A stretch of DNA of 64,000 nucleotides from Heyndrickxia oleronia (GCF_017809215.1 NZ_CP065424.1:3566001-3630000), one strand, 5' to 3'. Positions 1 to 10,171 are shown, numbered from the stretch's first letter. The notes: generated by a model not told the origin, from the letters alone. Translations and numbers: made by a program.

Positions 1-74
1 GAAGTTTTAATTGCCATAAAAGCACTAACAGCGATTCCAGCGATAACAAAATAAATCCATATTGGCAGTGACAT
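1..74 (-). CDS. yhaL: Sporulation protein YhaL, N-terminal part (cut by window edge)
   Basis: Reading the minus strand from an ATG at 74 gives 24 codons beginning MSLPIWIYFVIAG and still open at the window edge. An AAAGGGG ribosome site lies about 8 nt upstream. The short start followed at once by a hydrophobic helix fits the small membrane protein YhaL, which lies next to yhaM in Bacillus subtilis. Only the first membrane segment is visible, so the identification rests on synteny plus this segment. Confidence 0.7.
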   Translation of the reverse strand, partial: MSLPIWIYFVIAGIAVSAFMAIKT

Positions 75-194
75 GTGCTAATCCCCTTTCAAAGATTGTC
101 CTTTTCTACAAGGTATGCTTGAAAAAAATAAAAAAGAACCAAAGGAGATGAAATAACTATCGATTGTTTTGTTAAAGGTGTATCTATTTATTCA

Positions 195-1139
195 TTATTT
201 ATGAAAAGTAGGTTTATAGAAGGAACGATTATCTAAAGCAAAAACACGCTCGCTAAACTCACCTGGTTTTACATGACGAAGGGTTCGATCTAACATATTC
301 ATCTTCGCATCTAAATTATCAATATAATGAAGAATTTCAGCCTCTTTAATCATCGGTGGTTTTGCACTTCCCCATTCTGGCTTTCCATGATGACTTAGGA
401 CAAGGTGTTGTAATACCATTACTTCCTCACCTTGTATGCCTAGTTCCTCTGCTGCTTTTGCAATTTCATTGACCATAATCGTAATATGTCCCAATAAATT
501 CCCTTCGACCGTATAGGTGGTTGAAATGGGTCCTGAGAGCTCTTTTACTTTACCAAGATCGTGTAAAAGAATTCCCGCGTACAATAAATCTCGATCTAAG
601 GATGGATAAAGGGTTGTAATTGCTTTTGCCAAATCAAGCATAGATACTACATGATAGGCTAATCCAGAAACAAACTCATGATGATTTTTCGTGGCAGCAG
701 GATAAACAAGAAAATCACTATTATACTTTTTTAATAGATGTCTTGTTATTCTTTGTATATTCGGGTTATTCATTTCAAAAATATATTGAGTAATCTTGCT
801 TGTCATCTCATCTTGACTAGCTGGGGCAGATTCGAGAAAATCAGAGATTTGCACCCCATCATGATCCCCGGCTGGTCGAATTTGCCGAATTCTTAACTGT
901 AGTCTTCCACGATAATTTTGAATATCGCCTGCAACCTTTACAATGGTTTCAGATTTATATGTTTGCGCATCTGAATCGGATACATCCCAAAGCTTTGCTT
1001 CAATATCCCCTGTTTGATCTTGAAGATTTAAAGATAAAAAAGGTTTTCCATTACTAGCAATCCCTTTTGTGCTATTTTTAATTAATAAATAAAGCTCAAT
1101 TTGTTCACCCACATCAAAGTTCATGAGTCCTTTTGTCAT
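195..1139 (-). CDS. yhaM: 3'-5' exoribonuclease YhaM
   Basis: This 314-residue protein has an N-terminal OB-fold nucleic-acid binding domain (about residues 10-95, with [13 protein letters not shown]) and a C-terminal HD phosphohydrolase domain with HDLGK near residue 192 and SHHG near residue 250. That architecture and length match YhaM, a metal-dependent 3'-5' exonuclease that trims single-stranded RNA and DNA in the cytoplasm. The ATG is preceded by GGGGGA at good spacing. It follows yhaN on the same strand after about 110 nt and precedes yhaL, as in B. subtilis. Confidence 0.95.
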   Translation of the reverse strand: MTKGLMNFDVGEQIELYLLIKNSTKGIASNGKPFLSLNLQDQTGDIEAKLWDVSDSDAQTYKSETIVKVAGDIQNYRGRLQLRIRQIRPAGDHDGVQISDFLESAPASQDEMTSKITQYIFEMNNPNIQRITRHLLKKYNSDFLVYPAATKNHHEFVSGLAYHVVSMLDLAKAITTLYPSLDRDLLYAGILLHDLGKVKELSGPISTTYTVEGNLLGHITIMVNEIAKAAEELGIQGEEVMVLQHLVLSHHGKPEWGSAKPPMIKEAEILHYIDNLDAKMNMLDRTLRHVKPGEFSERVFALDNRSFYKPTFHK

Positions 1140-1249
1140 TTAAATCCCCCAATTTCTCCTTACTGCATCAAATCATCTCATCTAATAAATGCAGAATTGA
1201 ATTTTTATATGCTACCAAGCTTCATTCCATTGGAAGTCTTTCATTGTTT

Positions 1250-4201
1250 TTATTTTACCATGGAATATGTCTCTTTCTCATTTAATACGAAAATTTGATT
1301 CTCAGAAAATAAATCCAATATATGTTCATGGCAAGTAAAAAAGAGAACTTGAGTTGACTTACTCATTTCTAATAGAATTTGAATGATTCTTTTCGTACGA
1401 TCCCTATCGAAATTAACAAATCCATCATCAATAATCATCGGAAATGGATATTCATCTTGTAAAACCTGAACTAACGCTAATCGTAAGGATATATATACTT
1501 GCTCAGTAGTGGCTTGGCTAAGCTCCTCAGGATCAAACATGATATGGTCGGCTCTCTCAATCTTTAATTGACCTGATTCTTTGAAGTGGAAATGAATATA
1601 TTGTCCATCTGTTAATTGATTGATATAGTATTCAGCCGTTTCTAATACCTTCGGAAACCGTTCATTTTTCATCCGCTCCATCGTTTTAGCAATCATTTGT
1701 TTAGCTAATGTAAGCTTTGCCCATTGTTTCGCCTTCATATTAAACATTGATTTCAGATGATAAAATTCATGTAATTTCTCGGTGTAGACTCCTCCATCTT
1801 CTAGGAGATTAATTTCATAATTGACTTCTGCCAGTCGCTTACGTAATACTTCTAACCGATTTATAATTGTGTCCACCTGATCCTGATAATGAAGTAATTC
1901 ATTTTCAATCACATCAAAGGATTCGAGTGAAGAGGTAGCCTTTAAGCTTTCTTCATTTATTTGCTTATTAAGCATATGAAGGCTGTTTTTTAATGCCAAA
2001 TACTCTTCGTGTTCCTTACCTTTCTTTCTAAATTCTTCCTGATGCTTAGCTCCTGCATCAGTCAAAAGTTGATTTAGTGCATCCTTTAAAGAGGTTGATC
2101 CATTTAGCCATTTTATATATTCATGTTCTATTTCATCCATTTTATTTTTCATTTCACGATGCAACAAACGATGGTCTTGTTCGCTTTTCAATAAACTTTT
2201 TATATGAATAATTTTTTCATCATTTGCTATATTCTCTAATCCAAGCACTTGCACTAAGTCATTTAACTCACTTTCCCATTTAGAAACTTTTTGAATCAGC
2301 AAATTAAGCTGAGCTTCATTATTTGCTTGATTATGAATCATCTTTGCAAGTTCGGAAAGGATATCAAAAGCATCTGGCAATTGCTCTGAGGAAAATCGAT
2401 CATGTAACCGAAGCTGGTGTCTAATTCCATTTAATTGATGCTCATTATCTTTCCACTTTTTATTCCATTCAGACAAAGCTTCCATTTTTTCTGTATATCT
2501 AAATTGTTGATTTTCTATTTGAAGAATAAGTTCTTTCCACTGACTTCGAAGGTTTTGTTGTTCTTCATATTTAGGCCTTCTATCTGCTAATTGGTTCATT
2601 TCATCCAATATCTTATCTGCTTTTTTTAACAGCTGTCCTTCGCTGCTATCATGGTTGTGTTTTTTCCTAGTTTTATTTGTCCAAGCAGTATAACTTAAGA
2701 CGATTAGCCCTATTAGCGCTCCTGCCATCGATAAGTAATGCATGGTCGTAAGACTCCAAAGAAAAAAACCACTAAATAAAAGATAAAATAGCATCATTGC
2801 CAAGTTGCTTTCTTTTTTTCCTTGATCTTTTGAGAATCTGATTAACTTTAATTGATCCTGAATTTGTTGATATTCATTCTGTAACTGATTATATGTTTGT
2901 TGTTGATCGGATAATCGTCTAAACTCTTCTTCACTTAAAAGCTCGGATTCAATCCGATCACATTGCATTTCCAATTCCGTTTGTTTATTTTTTTCTATTT
3001 CTAGATGCTGTTCAAGTTCATCCTTTTTGGATTTTAAATAATAATTATCTTTTACTGTTGTTCTAATTTTATCTTTCATGTCGATACTGAGATCGACGGA
3101 AGGAAGTTGTTTCAAATCTTCTTCTTGGTAATACACATTCCTACTTAAAAGGGAGATTTGTTCATTCCATTTCCTTCGCTCTTCTTTTCGTTTGATCAAT
3201 TCCTCTTGCCATTGAAGTACTTGTGGCCATTTTTCCAAAATCAATTGAATTCTCGACTCATTTTGGACAATTAATTGATTTGGAGCTAATAACTGAAGCT
3301 CCTTTTCATATTCAGCTTTTTTAACTTTAAGTGCTTGTAATTGGCTATTGGTGATACGGAGTTGCTCATCCAATGTATCCATCCGATGAATCCCGTCAAC
3401 GGGAAATTGTTTTTGCTGTATTTCTTCAATTCTTTTTAATAATTGCTTTCTTTCTTGGATGAATGGCCAATCCTGTTTTAATCGTTCTAGCTTTCGAAGC
3501 TGTTTTTCGAATTTCTTTACTTCACCCTGCATATGCTCTATTTCCTCTAGCAATGTATGAAGTTCTTTTTGCAAATTTTCATATGTTTCATTATGCTGCA
3601 TGCTTTTTTTCAGATCTTTCTCTTGATGTTTTATTGTTTGCAGCATCATATTGAGTTCTGGTTTTCTCCCACTTGGTTTAAATAATTGATCTAGTTCTTT
3701 TTGCAACTGCTGTTCCGTCTTGACAATAATATCCGTTCCAATGGTCCCCGCCGCGAGGAGATAATGACCAATATCTTCTCCTTTTAATTGGTTAACTCCT
3801 TGAAGACCATGAATATTAAAGGAAAAAATCCCCTTAAACATCGATTTATCCATATTCTTTAGGAGTTGCTTAAGAAACTCTTCCCCTTTTGTTGTTCCAT
3901 CAGATAATGTTACGACTACATTACCAGTTGCTTTTCCTCCAACCCTTTCAACCAATATCTCGCCGTACTCCTCTGTTTCCAATAGTAGATTTCCACCATA
4001 TTTTGAACCTCGTTTCGGTTCATAGCGTAGCTCTGACTGCTGCTTTGTAGGGAATCCAAATAAAATAGCATGAATAAAGGCCATTAAAGTTGACTTTCCT
4101 GCTTCATTTTCACCATATAAAACTTGAAGAGAACTTGAAAGAGACAACCGAAAATCAGTTAATTTTCCAAAACCATATATATGTATTTGCTTAATGTTCA
4201 C
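1250..4201 (-). CDS. yhaN: SbcC/RecF-like ATPase YhaN
   Basis: A 983-residue AAA ATPase of the SMC/Rad50 type. Residues 30-38 hold the Walker A motif GENEAGKST. Long heptad-rich coiled coils fill the centre, and the C-terminus has the ABC-like signature LSQATTEQ followed by the Walker B segment FPMIIDDGFVNFD. Two hydrophobic segments at about residues 465-505 interrupt the coiled coil, so unlike SbcC the protein may be membrane anchored. The GTG start has GAGGAGG 8 nt upstream. yhaO ends 14 nt before it, so the two are probably co-translated and act as a nuclease pair like SbcC/SbcD; the substrate is unknown. Confidence 0.92.
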   Translation of the reverse strand: MNIKQIHIYGFGKLTDFRLSLSSSLQVLYGENEAGKSTLMAFIHAILFGFPTKQQSELRYEPKRGSKYGGNLLLETEEYGEILVERVGGKATGNVVVTLSDGTTKGEEFLKQLLKNMDKSMFKGIFSFNIHGLQGVNQLKGEDIGHYLLAAGTIGTDIIVKTEQQLQKELDQLFKPSGRKPELNMMLQTIKHQEKDLKKSMQHNETYENLQKELHTLLEEIEHMQGEVKKFEKQLRKLERLKQDWPFIQERKQLLKRIEEIQQKQFPVDGIHRMDTLDEQLRITNSQLQALKVKKAEYEKELQLLAPNQLIVQNESRIQLILEKWPQVLQWQEELIKRKEERRKWNEQISLLSRNVYYQEEDLKQLPSVDLSIDMKDKIRTTVKDNYYLKSKKDELEQHLEIEKNKQTELEMQCDRIESELLSEEEFRRLSDQQQTYNQLQNEYQQIQDQLKLIRFSKDQGKKESNLAMMLFYLLFSGFFLWSLTTMHYLSMAGALIGLIVLSYTAWTNKTRKKHNHDSSEGQLLKKADKILDEMNQLADRRPKYEEQQNLRSQWKELILQIENQQFRYTEKMEALSEWNKKWKDNEHQLNGIRHQLRLHDRFSSEQLPDAFDILSELAKMIHNQANNEAQLNLLIQKVSKWESELNDLVQVLGLENIANDEKIIHIKSLLKSEQDHRLLHREMKNKMDEIEHEYIKWLNGSTSLKDALNQLLTDAGAKHQEEFRKKGKEHEEYLALKNSLHMLNKQINEESLKATSSLESFDVIENELLHYQDQVDTIINRLEVLRKRLAEVNYEINLLEDGGVYTEKLHEFYHLKSMFNMKAKQWAKLTLAKQMIAKTMERMKNERFPKVLETAEYYINQLTDGQYIHFHFKESGQLKIERADHIMFDPEELSQATTEQVYISLRLALVQVLQDEYPFPMIIDDGFVNFDRDRTKRIIQILLEMSKSTQVLFFTCHEHILDLFSENQIFVLNEKETYSMVK

Positions 4202-4215
4202 GCGAATTTCCTCCT

Positions 4216-5445
4216 CTATGAATTGGAATGGACCAATTCAAAAACCAATTGTTCGGCTTCTTGCAATAGATTTTTCTTTTCATGTTCTGTCATCTTTTCT
4301 AAATAGCGACTGCTATATGGATTTCCATACAAGTCTTCTAAAGCCTTTTCAAATGATTCTTCTTGAGTTAATTCTGCAAGAGTTTGTTCCAGTTCCTTTT
4401 TAAAAGTTGGTTCAATTACTAGTTGATCTTTTACATGACAATTTACACTAATTGTCCAGACAAAGGATTCCTCATACTCCTCTCCATCTTGAAGAGCTTC
4501 CAATAATTCACCATTCTTTATTTTTTCAATTGCTTCTTTCTCAAGCATTTCAATATTTTTTATGGTCATTTCGAGAAGTACACCCTGTGATGAAGAACGT
4601 TGATGATTCATTTCTTTTCTGCATAAAAGATATAAATCAGAGAACGTTCGAATCTTTGAAGCATCAATACTTATGTCACTCCAAAGAATATCTGCTGTTT
4701 CTATATGACTTAAAGTGGTTTCATGGGATGATAGATTTACTACTATACAACCTTTCGATCCTTTCTCCTTCCGATTCCGCCCTTGAATATTACCTGGGTA
4801 CACAATATAAGGATGATGATCTTGGTGGAGAAATTGCTGCTTATGAATATGCCCTAATGCCCAATAATCCATTTTCTTCTCAAGTAACTCACCAATTGTA
4901 AAAGGTGCATAGGGTTGATGATCTGAGCTCCCACCGTCAACATTTCCGTGAAGCATTCCGATATGAAAATCGGCAGGTTCAATTTTTTTATATTCATTGA
5001 TTCTTTTCTCTGTTACATGTCTTTCCGGATAACTGAATCCATATAGATGGACTCTTTGCCCTTTTTTAGTAATAAACGATTTCATCTCCACACTAGATGA
5101 AAAAACATGAACATTACTTGGCATGTCAATCGTTGTCCAATTTCCACCTAGATGATCATGATTACCATGAAGGATAAATACTTCTATTCCCGCCTGCTCG
5201 AGCCTTATCATTTGCTTTCTAAGTCTTGCTTGAGCTTTTATACTTCGATCCTCTCCATCATAGAGGTCACCTGCTATTAAAACGAAATCCACCTTCAAAG
5301 ATATTGCATTATCGACAATTTTAATGAAAGATGCAAACGTACTTTCCTGAATTCGATTAAGAATCGTTTTGGGTAAGTATTGTAATCCGATGAATGGACT
5401 ATCTAAATGGAGATCTGCTGTATGGATAAATTGAAGTTGGCTCAT
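4216..5445 (-). CDS. yhaO: SbcD-like metallophosphatase/nuclease YhaO
   Basis: A 409-residue calcineurin-like phosphoesterase. The metal-binding series is complete: ADLHLDSPF near the N-terminus, GDLYDGED, HGNHDH and GHIHKQ. The C-terminal third is the accessory domain of the SbcD/Mre11 class. The ATG is preceded by AGGAGG. It is the first gene of the yhaO-yhaN pair, and its partner is predicted to be the YhaN ATPase. A role in DNA end processing is inferred from the family, not shown here. Confidence 0.93.
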   Translation of the reverse strand: MSQLQFIHTADLHLDSPFIGLQYLPKTILNRIQESTFASFIKIVDNAISLKVDFVLIAGDLYDGEDRSIKAQARLRKQMIRLEQAGIEVFILHGNHDHLGGNWTTIDMPSNVHVFSSSVEMKSFITKKGQRVHLYGFSYPERHVTEKRINEYKKIEPADFHIGMLHGNVDGGSSDHQPYAPFTIGELLEKKMDYWALGHIHKQQFLHQDHHPYIVYPGNIQGRNRKEKGSKGCIVVNLSSHETTLSHIETADILWSDISIDASKIRTFSDLYLLCRKEMNHQRSSSQGVLLEMTIKNIEMLEKEAIEKIKNGELLEALQDGEEYEESFVWTISVNCHVKDQLVIEPTFKKELEQTLAELTQEESFEKALEDLYGNPYSSRYLEKMTEHEKKNLLQEAEQLVFELVHSNS

Positions 5446-5535
5446 TTCACCATCCTCCTAAACGAATATATGTTCTTAGGATAATTATAAACGATTTTAT
5501 AAGATTTTAAAGGGGATTGCTGTAAAAACAAACGT

Positions 5536-5572
5536 AAAAATGGGCTATCCAACAAGAAAGGAGGATAGCCCA
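5536..5572 (-). terminator. Rho-independent terminator after yhaP
   Basis: The 10-bp stem TGGGCTATCC/GGATAGCCCA (5541-5550 with 5563-5572) is followed on the minus strand by TTTTTA. It lies directly downstream of the yhaQ-yhaP pair. Confidence 0.85.
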
Positions 5573-5582
5573 TTCAAATTCT

Positions 5583-6836
5583 TTATTTATTTTTTGATAA
5601 CTGAAGTGCTTTTTTTATATTTTTTAATGAATTAGACTTTCCGTACATAAGAACCCCACCGCGATAGATTCGAGCTCCAATAGATGCCATAATAATTATC
5701 GATACGATCAGAACAGCAACCCCGGATAAGCCAACCCACATTGGTAAGTCTAACATCCCTACACGTAAAAACATAAGCATTGGTGTAAAGAAAGGGATAT
5801 AGGAAGTAACTGTAACAAATCCCGCTGATGGATTGTTTAATCCAGACATAGCAATAAAGAAACCAATCATAATTAAAAAGGTCATTGGCAACATCATTTG
5901 CTGTGCGTCTTCAATGCGACTAACAAGAGATCCTAAAAATGCTGCTAATGTTGCATATAATAAATATCCTAATAGGAAAAATACAATTGCGTAGATGATT
6001 GTTGAAACTTTAATATCAGAAAAACCAAAAACCTCGAAGAAACCGCCTTTTAACTCACTTAAGTTCTGTTTAATTGTAAAGTATGCGACTAAAAGCAAGA
6101 CAGCCATTTGGGTAATTCCAAGCAGGGCAGCCCCAATAATCTTGGCAAACATTTGTTGTGTAGGAGATGCACTCGAAATAAGAATTTCCATTACACGAGA
6201 TGCTTTTTCCGTTGCTACTTCCATCCCAACACTGCTTGCATAAAAAATGACTGAAAAATAGATCACGAAAAGAAGAATATAAACGAGTCCACGAGCTTGG
6301 GCAAGTTCTTCAGAAGATTTTGCATTATTTTCGAGACTGACTTCTTTAAACACAATCGGGCTATTTAGAAGTGCAAGCTTATCAGCTGTTAAATCTAATT
6401 GGGATGCAGCCATATCTGATTTCACCGCTTGCAAGGCCTGTGATAATTGGCTAGATAATTCAGTATTTGTTAGTGTAGGGGCTTTATACGTTGCCTCTGG
6501 CAAATTAGATTGATCCATTGATATCGTGATTAATCCATCATAATCACCAGCATTCACAGCTTTTTGTAACTCTGCCTCACTTTTGCTTTCTTTAATAAGC
6601 TCGATATCTTTATTTGTTACTTGTAATTGTTTTTGAAAAGATTGAAATACTGAATCTGTTTGATCGAGAACGACAATTTTTTCTTTTGAATCACCACCAG
6701 AAAATAAATCAATGATTCTGTTCATATTTCCTAAAATTAACACACCAATAAGCATAATAATTGATGTAATAATAAATGATTTAGATTTTAATTTTGAAAC
6801 ATAGGAATGACCTAACATGACACCAAACTTATTCAT
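5583..6836 (-). CDS. yhaP: ABC-2 type exporter permease (YhaP/NatB-like)
   Basis: A 417-residue membrane protein. One N-terminal transmembrane helix (about residues 20-45) is followed by an extracytoplasmic domain of about 130 residues and then five or six C-terminal helices, the layout of NatB-type ABC-2 permeases. I chose the ATG at 6836 because GGTAGG lies 8 nt upstream; an in-frame GTG three codons earlier has poorer spacing. The gene overlaps the end of the ATPase gene by 8 nt, indicating translational coupling. NatAB systems export sodium or amphiphilic compounds; the substrate here is not evident. Confidence 0.9.
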   Translation of the reverse strand: MNKFGVMLGHSYVSKLKSKSFIITSIIMLIGVLILGNMNRIIDLFSGGDSKEKIVVLDQTDSVFQSFQKQLQVTNKDIELIKESKSEAELQKAVNAGDYDGLITISMDQSNLPEATYKAPTLTNTELSSQLSQALQAVKSDMAASQLDLTADKLALLNSPIVFKEVSLENNAKSSEELAQARGLVYILLFVIYFSVIFYASSVGMEVATEKASRVMEILISSASPTQQMFAKIIGAALLGITQMAVLLLVAYFTIKQNLSELKGGFFEVFGFSDIKVSTIIYAIVFFLLGYLLYATLAAFLGSLVSRIEDAQQMMLPMTFLIMIGFFIAMSGLNNPSAGFVTVTSYIPFFTPMLMFLRVGMLDLPMWVGLSGVAVLIVSIIIMASIGARIYRGGVLMYGKSNSLKNIKKALQLSKNK

Positions 6837-7728
6837 AGGAAGCACCTACCTTTTCAATGAAAATATCATTTAACGATGGTTCCTCTAATTCAAATTTCCT
6901 CACAAAGCCTTTTCCATTAATTTGATTCAAGATTGTTTGTGCCGTATCTTCACTTGATATTTGTAAATGCATTCCCTGTGCAGTTTTTTTCGTTTTTAAA
7001 ACACCAGGAATATCTTGTAAAAACATAAGATCAAAATCAGCATGAATCGTGACATTTTTCTTTCCAAATGATTTCTTTATTTCACGTAAACTTCCGTGAA
7101 CAACTGGCTTTCCATGATGCATAATACAAAGATTTTCACATAGCTCTTCAACATGCTCCATCCGATGGCTGGAAAAAACGATGGTTGCCCCATTATCCCT
7201 CAAATCGGTAACAGCAGACTTTAATGTTTCCACATTTACAGGATCCAACCCACTGAATGGCTCATCCAGTATAAGTAATTGAGGTTTATGGAGAACTGAG
7301 GCAATAAATTGGATTTTTTGTTGATTTCCTTTAGATAATTCCTCTACTCTTTTATCTATGTATTCTGGAACATTAAACCGAGCTAACCAATAGTTTAATT
7401 CTTTCAGAGCTTCATTTTTGTCCATTCCTCTTAGGCGGGCAAGATAAATTAATTGGTCTCTTACCTTTAGTTTTGGATATAGTCCTCTTTCTTCAGGCAA
7501 ATAACCAATAAAGGGGCTAGTGGAATAATCAATTTTTTTACCGTTCCACGTAATATCTCCTTCTGTTGCGTCCATAATCCCCAAAATCATTCGAAAGGTT
7601 GTTGTTTTTCCTGCACCATTCGCACCTAAAAAACCAAACATTTCCTTTTCCGGAATAACGAGAGAAAGATGATCAACTGCAACAAATTGTCCAAATTTCT
7701 TTGTTACTTGATCTAAATTTAATGTCAA
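6829..7728 (-). CDS. yhaQ: ABC transporter ATP-binding protein (YhaQ/NatA-like)
   Basis: A 299-residue ABC ATPase with Walker A GANGAGKTT, signature LSKGNQQK, Walker B LLILDEPFSGLD and the H-loop SSHRMEH. About 80 C-terminal residues follow the ATPase domain, as in the NatA/CcmA subfamily. The open frame extends upstream to 7755, but the TTG at 7728 is the better start because AAAGGAGG lies 9 nt before it. It energises the YhaP permease. Confidence 0.92.
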   Translation of the reverse strand: MTLNLDQVTKKFGQFVAVDHLSLVIPEKEMFGFLGANGAGKTTTFRMILGIMDATEGDITWNGKKIDYSTSPFIGYLPEERGLYPKLKVRDQLIYLARLRGMDKNEALKELNYWLARFNVPEYIDKRVEELSKGNQQKIQFIASVLHKPQLLILDEPFSGLDPVNVETLKSAVTDLRDNGATIVFSSHRMEHVEELCENLCIMHHGKPVVHGSLREIKKSFGKKNVTIHADFDLMFLQDIPGVLKTKKTAQGMHLQISSEDTAQTILNQINGKGFVRKFELEEPSLNDIFIEKVGASYE

Positions 7729-7936
7729 CTTAGTTTTCCTCCTTTTTCTAACCACTTATCTTTTATACGTAAAAAGTCTTAAAAGGTTCCATTAAATTCT
7801 ACTCCATTTACTTTTCTAGTTATTTATCCAAACATTTTCTAGTCTATCTATAAAAAATATATGTTAATATAATAATAGATTAATATGGTAGATGGATGAA
7901 AAGAGACTTTATATAAACCAGGAGATGGGGAAAAGA

Positions 7937-8653
7937 ATGGAAAATATATTTCCAATTGGACTAGCGCTTTCAACTAGTTCTTTACTAGTGTTACTCAAAA
8001 TTATAGCAATAGATATTGTATTATCCGGGGATAATGCCGTAGTTATTGCCATGGCTACGCGAAATCTACCAAAGGAACAACAAAATAAAGCGATTGTATG
8101 GGGTACTGGTGGAGCAGTAATATTACGGATTATATTTGCGATCGTTATTGTACAGCTATTAAAAATCCCATTCGTAGAAATTATTGGAGGACTTCTTCTT
8201 ATCTGGATCGCCTTCAAGGTTCTTGTAGGGGATGAAGAAGATGTTCATGTAAAATCACAAAGCGGAGTATTAAAAGCAATTGGAACCATTATCTTGGCTG
8301 ATGCAGTCATGAGTTTAGATAATGTCGTTGCACTAGCTGGTGCAGCTGATAATCATATTGGATTAATAGCTATCGGGGTCATGATTAGTATCCCTGTCAT
8401 GATTTTCGGATCGAAAATGATTGTAAAAGCAATGAATAAATATGCTTGGATCGCTTATATAGGTTCAGGTATTCTTGCTTGGACAGCAGGAGAAATGTTA
8501 ATGAAGGAAGAAAAACTCCTTCACCTTTTAAATATTTCTCATGGACCAATCACATATATTATAGCAGGAATCATTACAATTCTCGTTTTAGTCGCTGGAT
8601 ATACTGCTAATCGAAAAATAGCTGCAAAAAGGGATATCCAACACGTACATTAA
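7937..8653 (+). CDS. TerC family integral membrane protein
   Basis: A 238-residue membrane protein with about seven helices and the paired acidic signatures of the TerC family: DIVLSGDNAVVIA near the N-terminus and DAVMSLDNVVALAGA in the middle. The open frame reaches back to 7892, but the ATG at 7937 has GGGG about 6 nt upstream and matches the usual family start. Bacillus TerC proteins include manganese exporters active during protein secretion; whether this copy moves Mn2+ is inferred. No yybP-ykoY riboswitch was recognised upstream. Confidence 0.88.
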   Translation: MENIFPIGLALSTSSLLVLLKIIAIDIVLSGDNAVVIAMATRNLPKEQQNKAIVWGTGGAVILRIIFAIVIVQLLKIPFVEIIGGLLLIWIAFKVLVGDEEDVHVKSQSGVLKAIGTIILADAVMSLDNVVALAGAADNHIGLIAIGVMISIPVMIFGSKMIVKAMNKYAWIAYIGSGILAWTAGEMLMKEEKLLHLLNISHGPITYIIAGIITILVLVAGYTANRKIAAKRDIQHVH

Positions 8654-8756
8654 CTTTATAAGAACCACTGAATTCTTTATTAGGTGAAAAAGCCAGCATT
8701 AGGGCTTTTATATAAGCAAGCAAAACAACCAATAAATTGGATGGGGGAATTAAATC

Positions 8757-8942
8757 ATGGCTATTTACAAATTAACTGCTTTTGAAGCAAATGGGGAAAA
8801 GATTTTAGATGAAAGCATTGAAGCAGCCAATGAACATGAAGCAAAGGTAAAAGGTGAACAGCTTCTAAGTGAAAATAATGCGTTAGAGAAAACACATCGC
8901 TGTACATCACCAAATGGAAAACTCATATTATTTCATCGTTAA
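8757..8942 (+). CDS. yhzC: Small YhzC-like protein
   Basis: A 61-residue soluble protein with no signal peptide or membrane segment, ending SPNGKLILFHR. It resembles the short YhzC protein of B. subtilis, whose function is unknown. GGGGG lies upstream of the ATG, and a strong terminator follows the stop codon by 5 nt, so it is probably expressed alone or with the TerC gene. The assignment rests on recalled similarity and neighbourhood. Confidence 0.65.
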   Translation: MAIYKLTAFEANGEKILDESIEAANEHEAKVKGEQLLSENNALEKTHRCTSPNGKLILFHR

Positions 8943-8947
8943 TAAAC

Positions 8948-8985
8948 CCAAGAGGTTGTTACAAAGACAACCTCTTTGGTTTTTC
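8948..8985 (+). terminator. Rho-independent terminator
   Basis: Stem CCAAGAGGTTGT with ACAACCTCTTTGG, a 7-nt loop, then TTTTTC. It ends the yhzC-like transcript. Confidence 0.9.
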
Positions 8986-9084
8986 TCTGGGCTCTTTTCT
9001 CAAATATTGTAAAGTTTTAATTTATCTATCCGGATGAAGATGGCTCCCCATTCCTTTTACTAAGAAAAGAGGCTTAATTTAACA

Positions 9085-9870
9085 TCATTCACCGATGAAT
9101 TTCGGATTTCGTTTTTCTATAAATGCTTGTATTCCTTCAAAATGGTCCTTCGTATGCCTCATTTTCCATTGCGCATGTTTTTCTAATTCCAACGTTTTTA
9201 TAAGTTCCTGCATTTGTAGCTCGTTATAGATTTTTTTAGTTTGAAGCATCGCTTCAAGAGGCTTGGTTTTCCATTGACGAAGTTTGTCTTCAATAGCCAT
9301 ATTTACATCGTTTGCTATTTCATCTATGATTTCAGCCTTCAATGCCTCCTCTGCTGTCAATACCTTTCCCTGCCAAATAAACTTCTTTGCCTTCTGTTCT
9401 CCCATCCTACGTTTAAGCAGAAAATGTCCCCCACCATCGGGAACTAATCCAATTCCAATAAAATTCATAGCAAGCTTACTCGTTGAATCTGAAATAATAT
9501 AGTCTGTTGCTAATGCAATACTCAAACCTAGCCCTGCCGCAGCTCCCTCAATCCCGGCAATCGTTAGTTTTGGCATAGTGTACAAAGTCGTAATGAGTTG
9601 ATTAATATCATCCATTACTAAGAAAAATTCTTCCTCGCCCTGGAGCTGGAACATTTCTTTTATATCTCCCCCAGATGAAAATGCCTTTCCCTTCCCCTGC
9701 AACACAACAATTTTGATGGCTTCATTTAATGTCATTTCATTAAGGCAATCCACTAGTTCTTTAATCATAACCGTATTTAATGCGTTTAATGTGGTCGGCC
9801 GATTAAATTGGATAGAGGCCGTATTTCCTTGAATACTTGCATCAATAGTTTGGTAAGTTAATGATCCCAT
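9085..9870 (-). CDS. yhaR: Enoyl-CoA hydratase/isomerase family protein
   Basis: A 261-residue crotonase-fold protein. It shows the oxyanion-hole segments FSSGGDIKEMF (about residue 65) and EGAAAGLGLSIALA (about residue 108), plus the helix following DGGGHFLL. The ATG has GGAGGGG 6 nt upstream. Members hydrate enoyl-CoA esters or carry out related CoA chemistry. It is probably the yhaR equivalent by position; the substrate is not evident, and no fatty-acid degradation genes are adjacent. Confidence 0.88.
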   Translation of the reverse strand: MGSLTYQTIDASIQGNTASIQFNRPTTLNALNTVMIKELVDCLNEMTLNEAIKIVVLQGKGKAFSSGGDIKEMFQLQGEEEFFLVMDDINQLITTLYTMPKLTIAGIEGAAAGLGLSIALATDYIISDSTSKLAMNFIGIGLVPDGGGHFLLKRRMGEQKAKKFIWQGKVLTAEEALKAEIIDEIANDVNMAIEDKLRQWKTKPLEAMLQTKKIYNELQMQELIKTLELEKHAQWKMRHTKDHFEGIQAFIEKRNPKFIGE

Positions 9871-9945
9871 TTTTACCCCTCCGTGAATTAAAGTTATTCC
9901 TATCTTTAAGAATAACTGAATGATGATTCATTCACAACTAAAATA

Positions 9946-10102
9946 AAAGGCACTTTTCTCAATTTTAACTAATTAAAGTTTCACCTGATAAGTATTGGCT
10001 GCAGACGCTACACCTTTTATTTCATTTGGAAAAGAGTGCAGACTCCATAAGAATCGCTGAATCCTTTATTAGGAGTTTACTTTTACAAAAGCAATAAACT
10101 AG
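9946..10102. repeat. Dispersed intergenic repeat, copy 1
   Basis: This non-coding stretch runs from AAAGGCACTTTTCTC through GAATCCTTTATTAGGAG to ACAAAAGCAATAAACT. The same ordered blocks recur in other gaps of the window (11641-11733, 26025-26138, 34345-34410, 34477-34595 and, reversed, 58909-58990 and 61675-61851). The copies are degraded and none carries a credible gene. It accounts for most of the 9871-10193 gap. Confidence 0.6.
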
Positions 10103-10138
10103 TAAAAGACTTAGTTTTTTTAGACATCCACACATAAC

Positions 10139-10171
10139 AAAATACCATTAGCTTTGAACTAACGGTATTTT
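10139..10171 (-). terminator. Terminator after the NAD(P)-binding protein gene
   Basis: An imperfect stem pairs AAAATACCATTAG with CTAACGGTATTTT around a 7-nt loop. On the minus strand the 3' arm runs into TTTTG. It lies just past the stop codon of the oxidoreductase gene. Confidence 0.65.
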
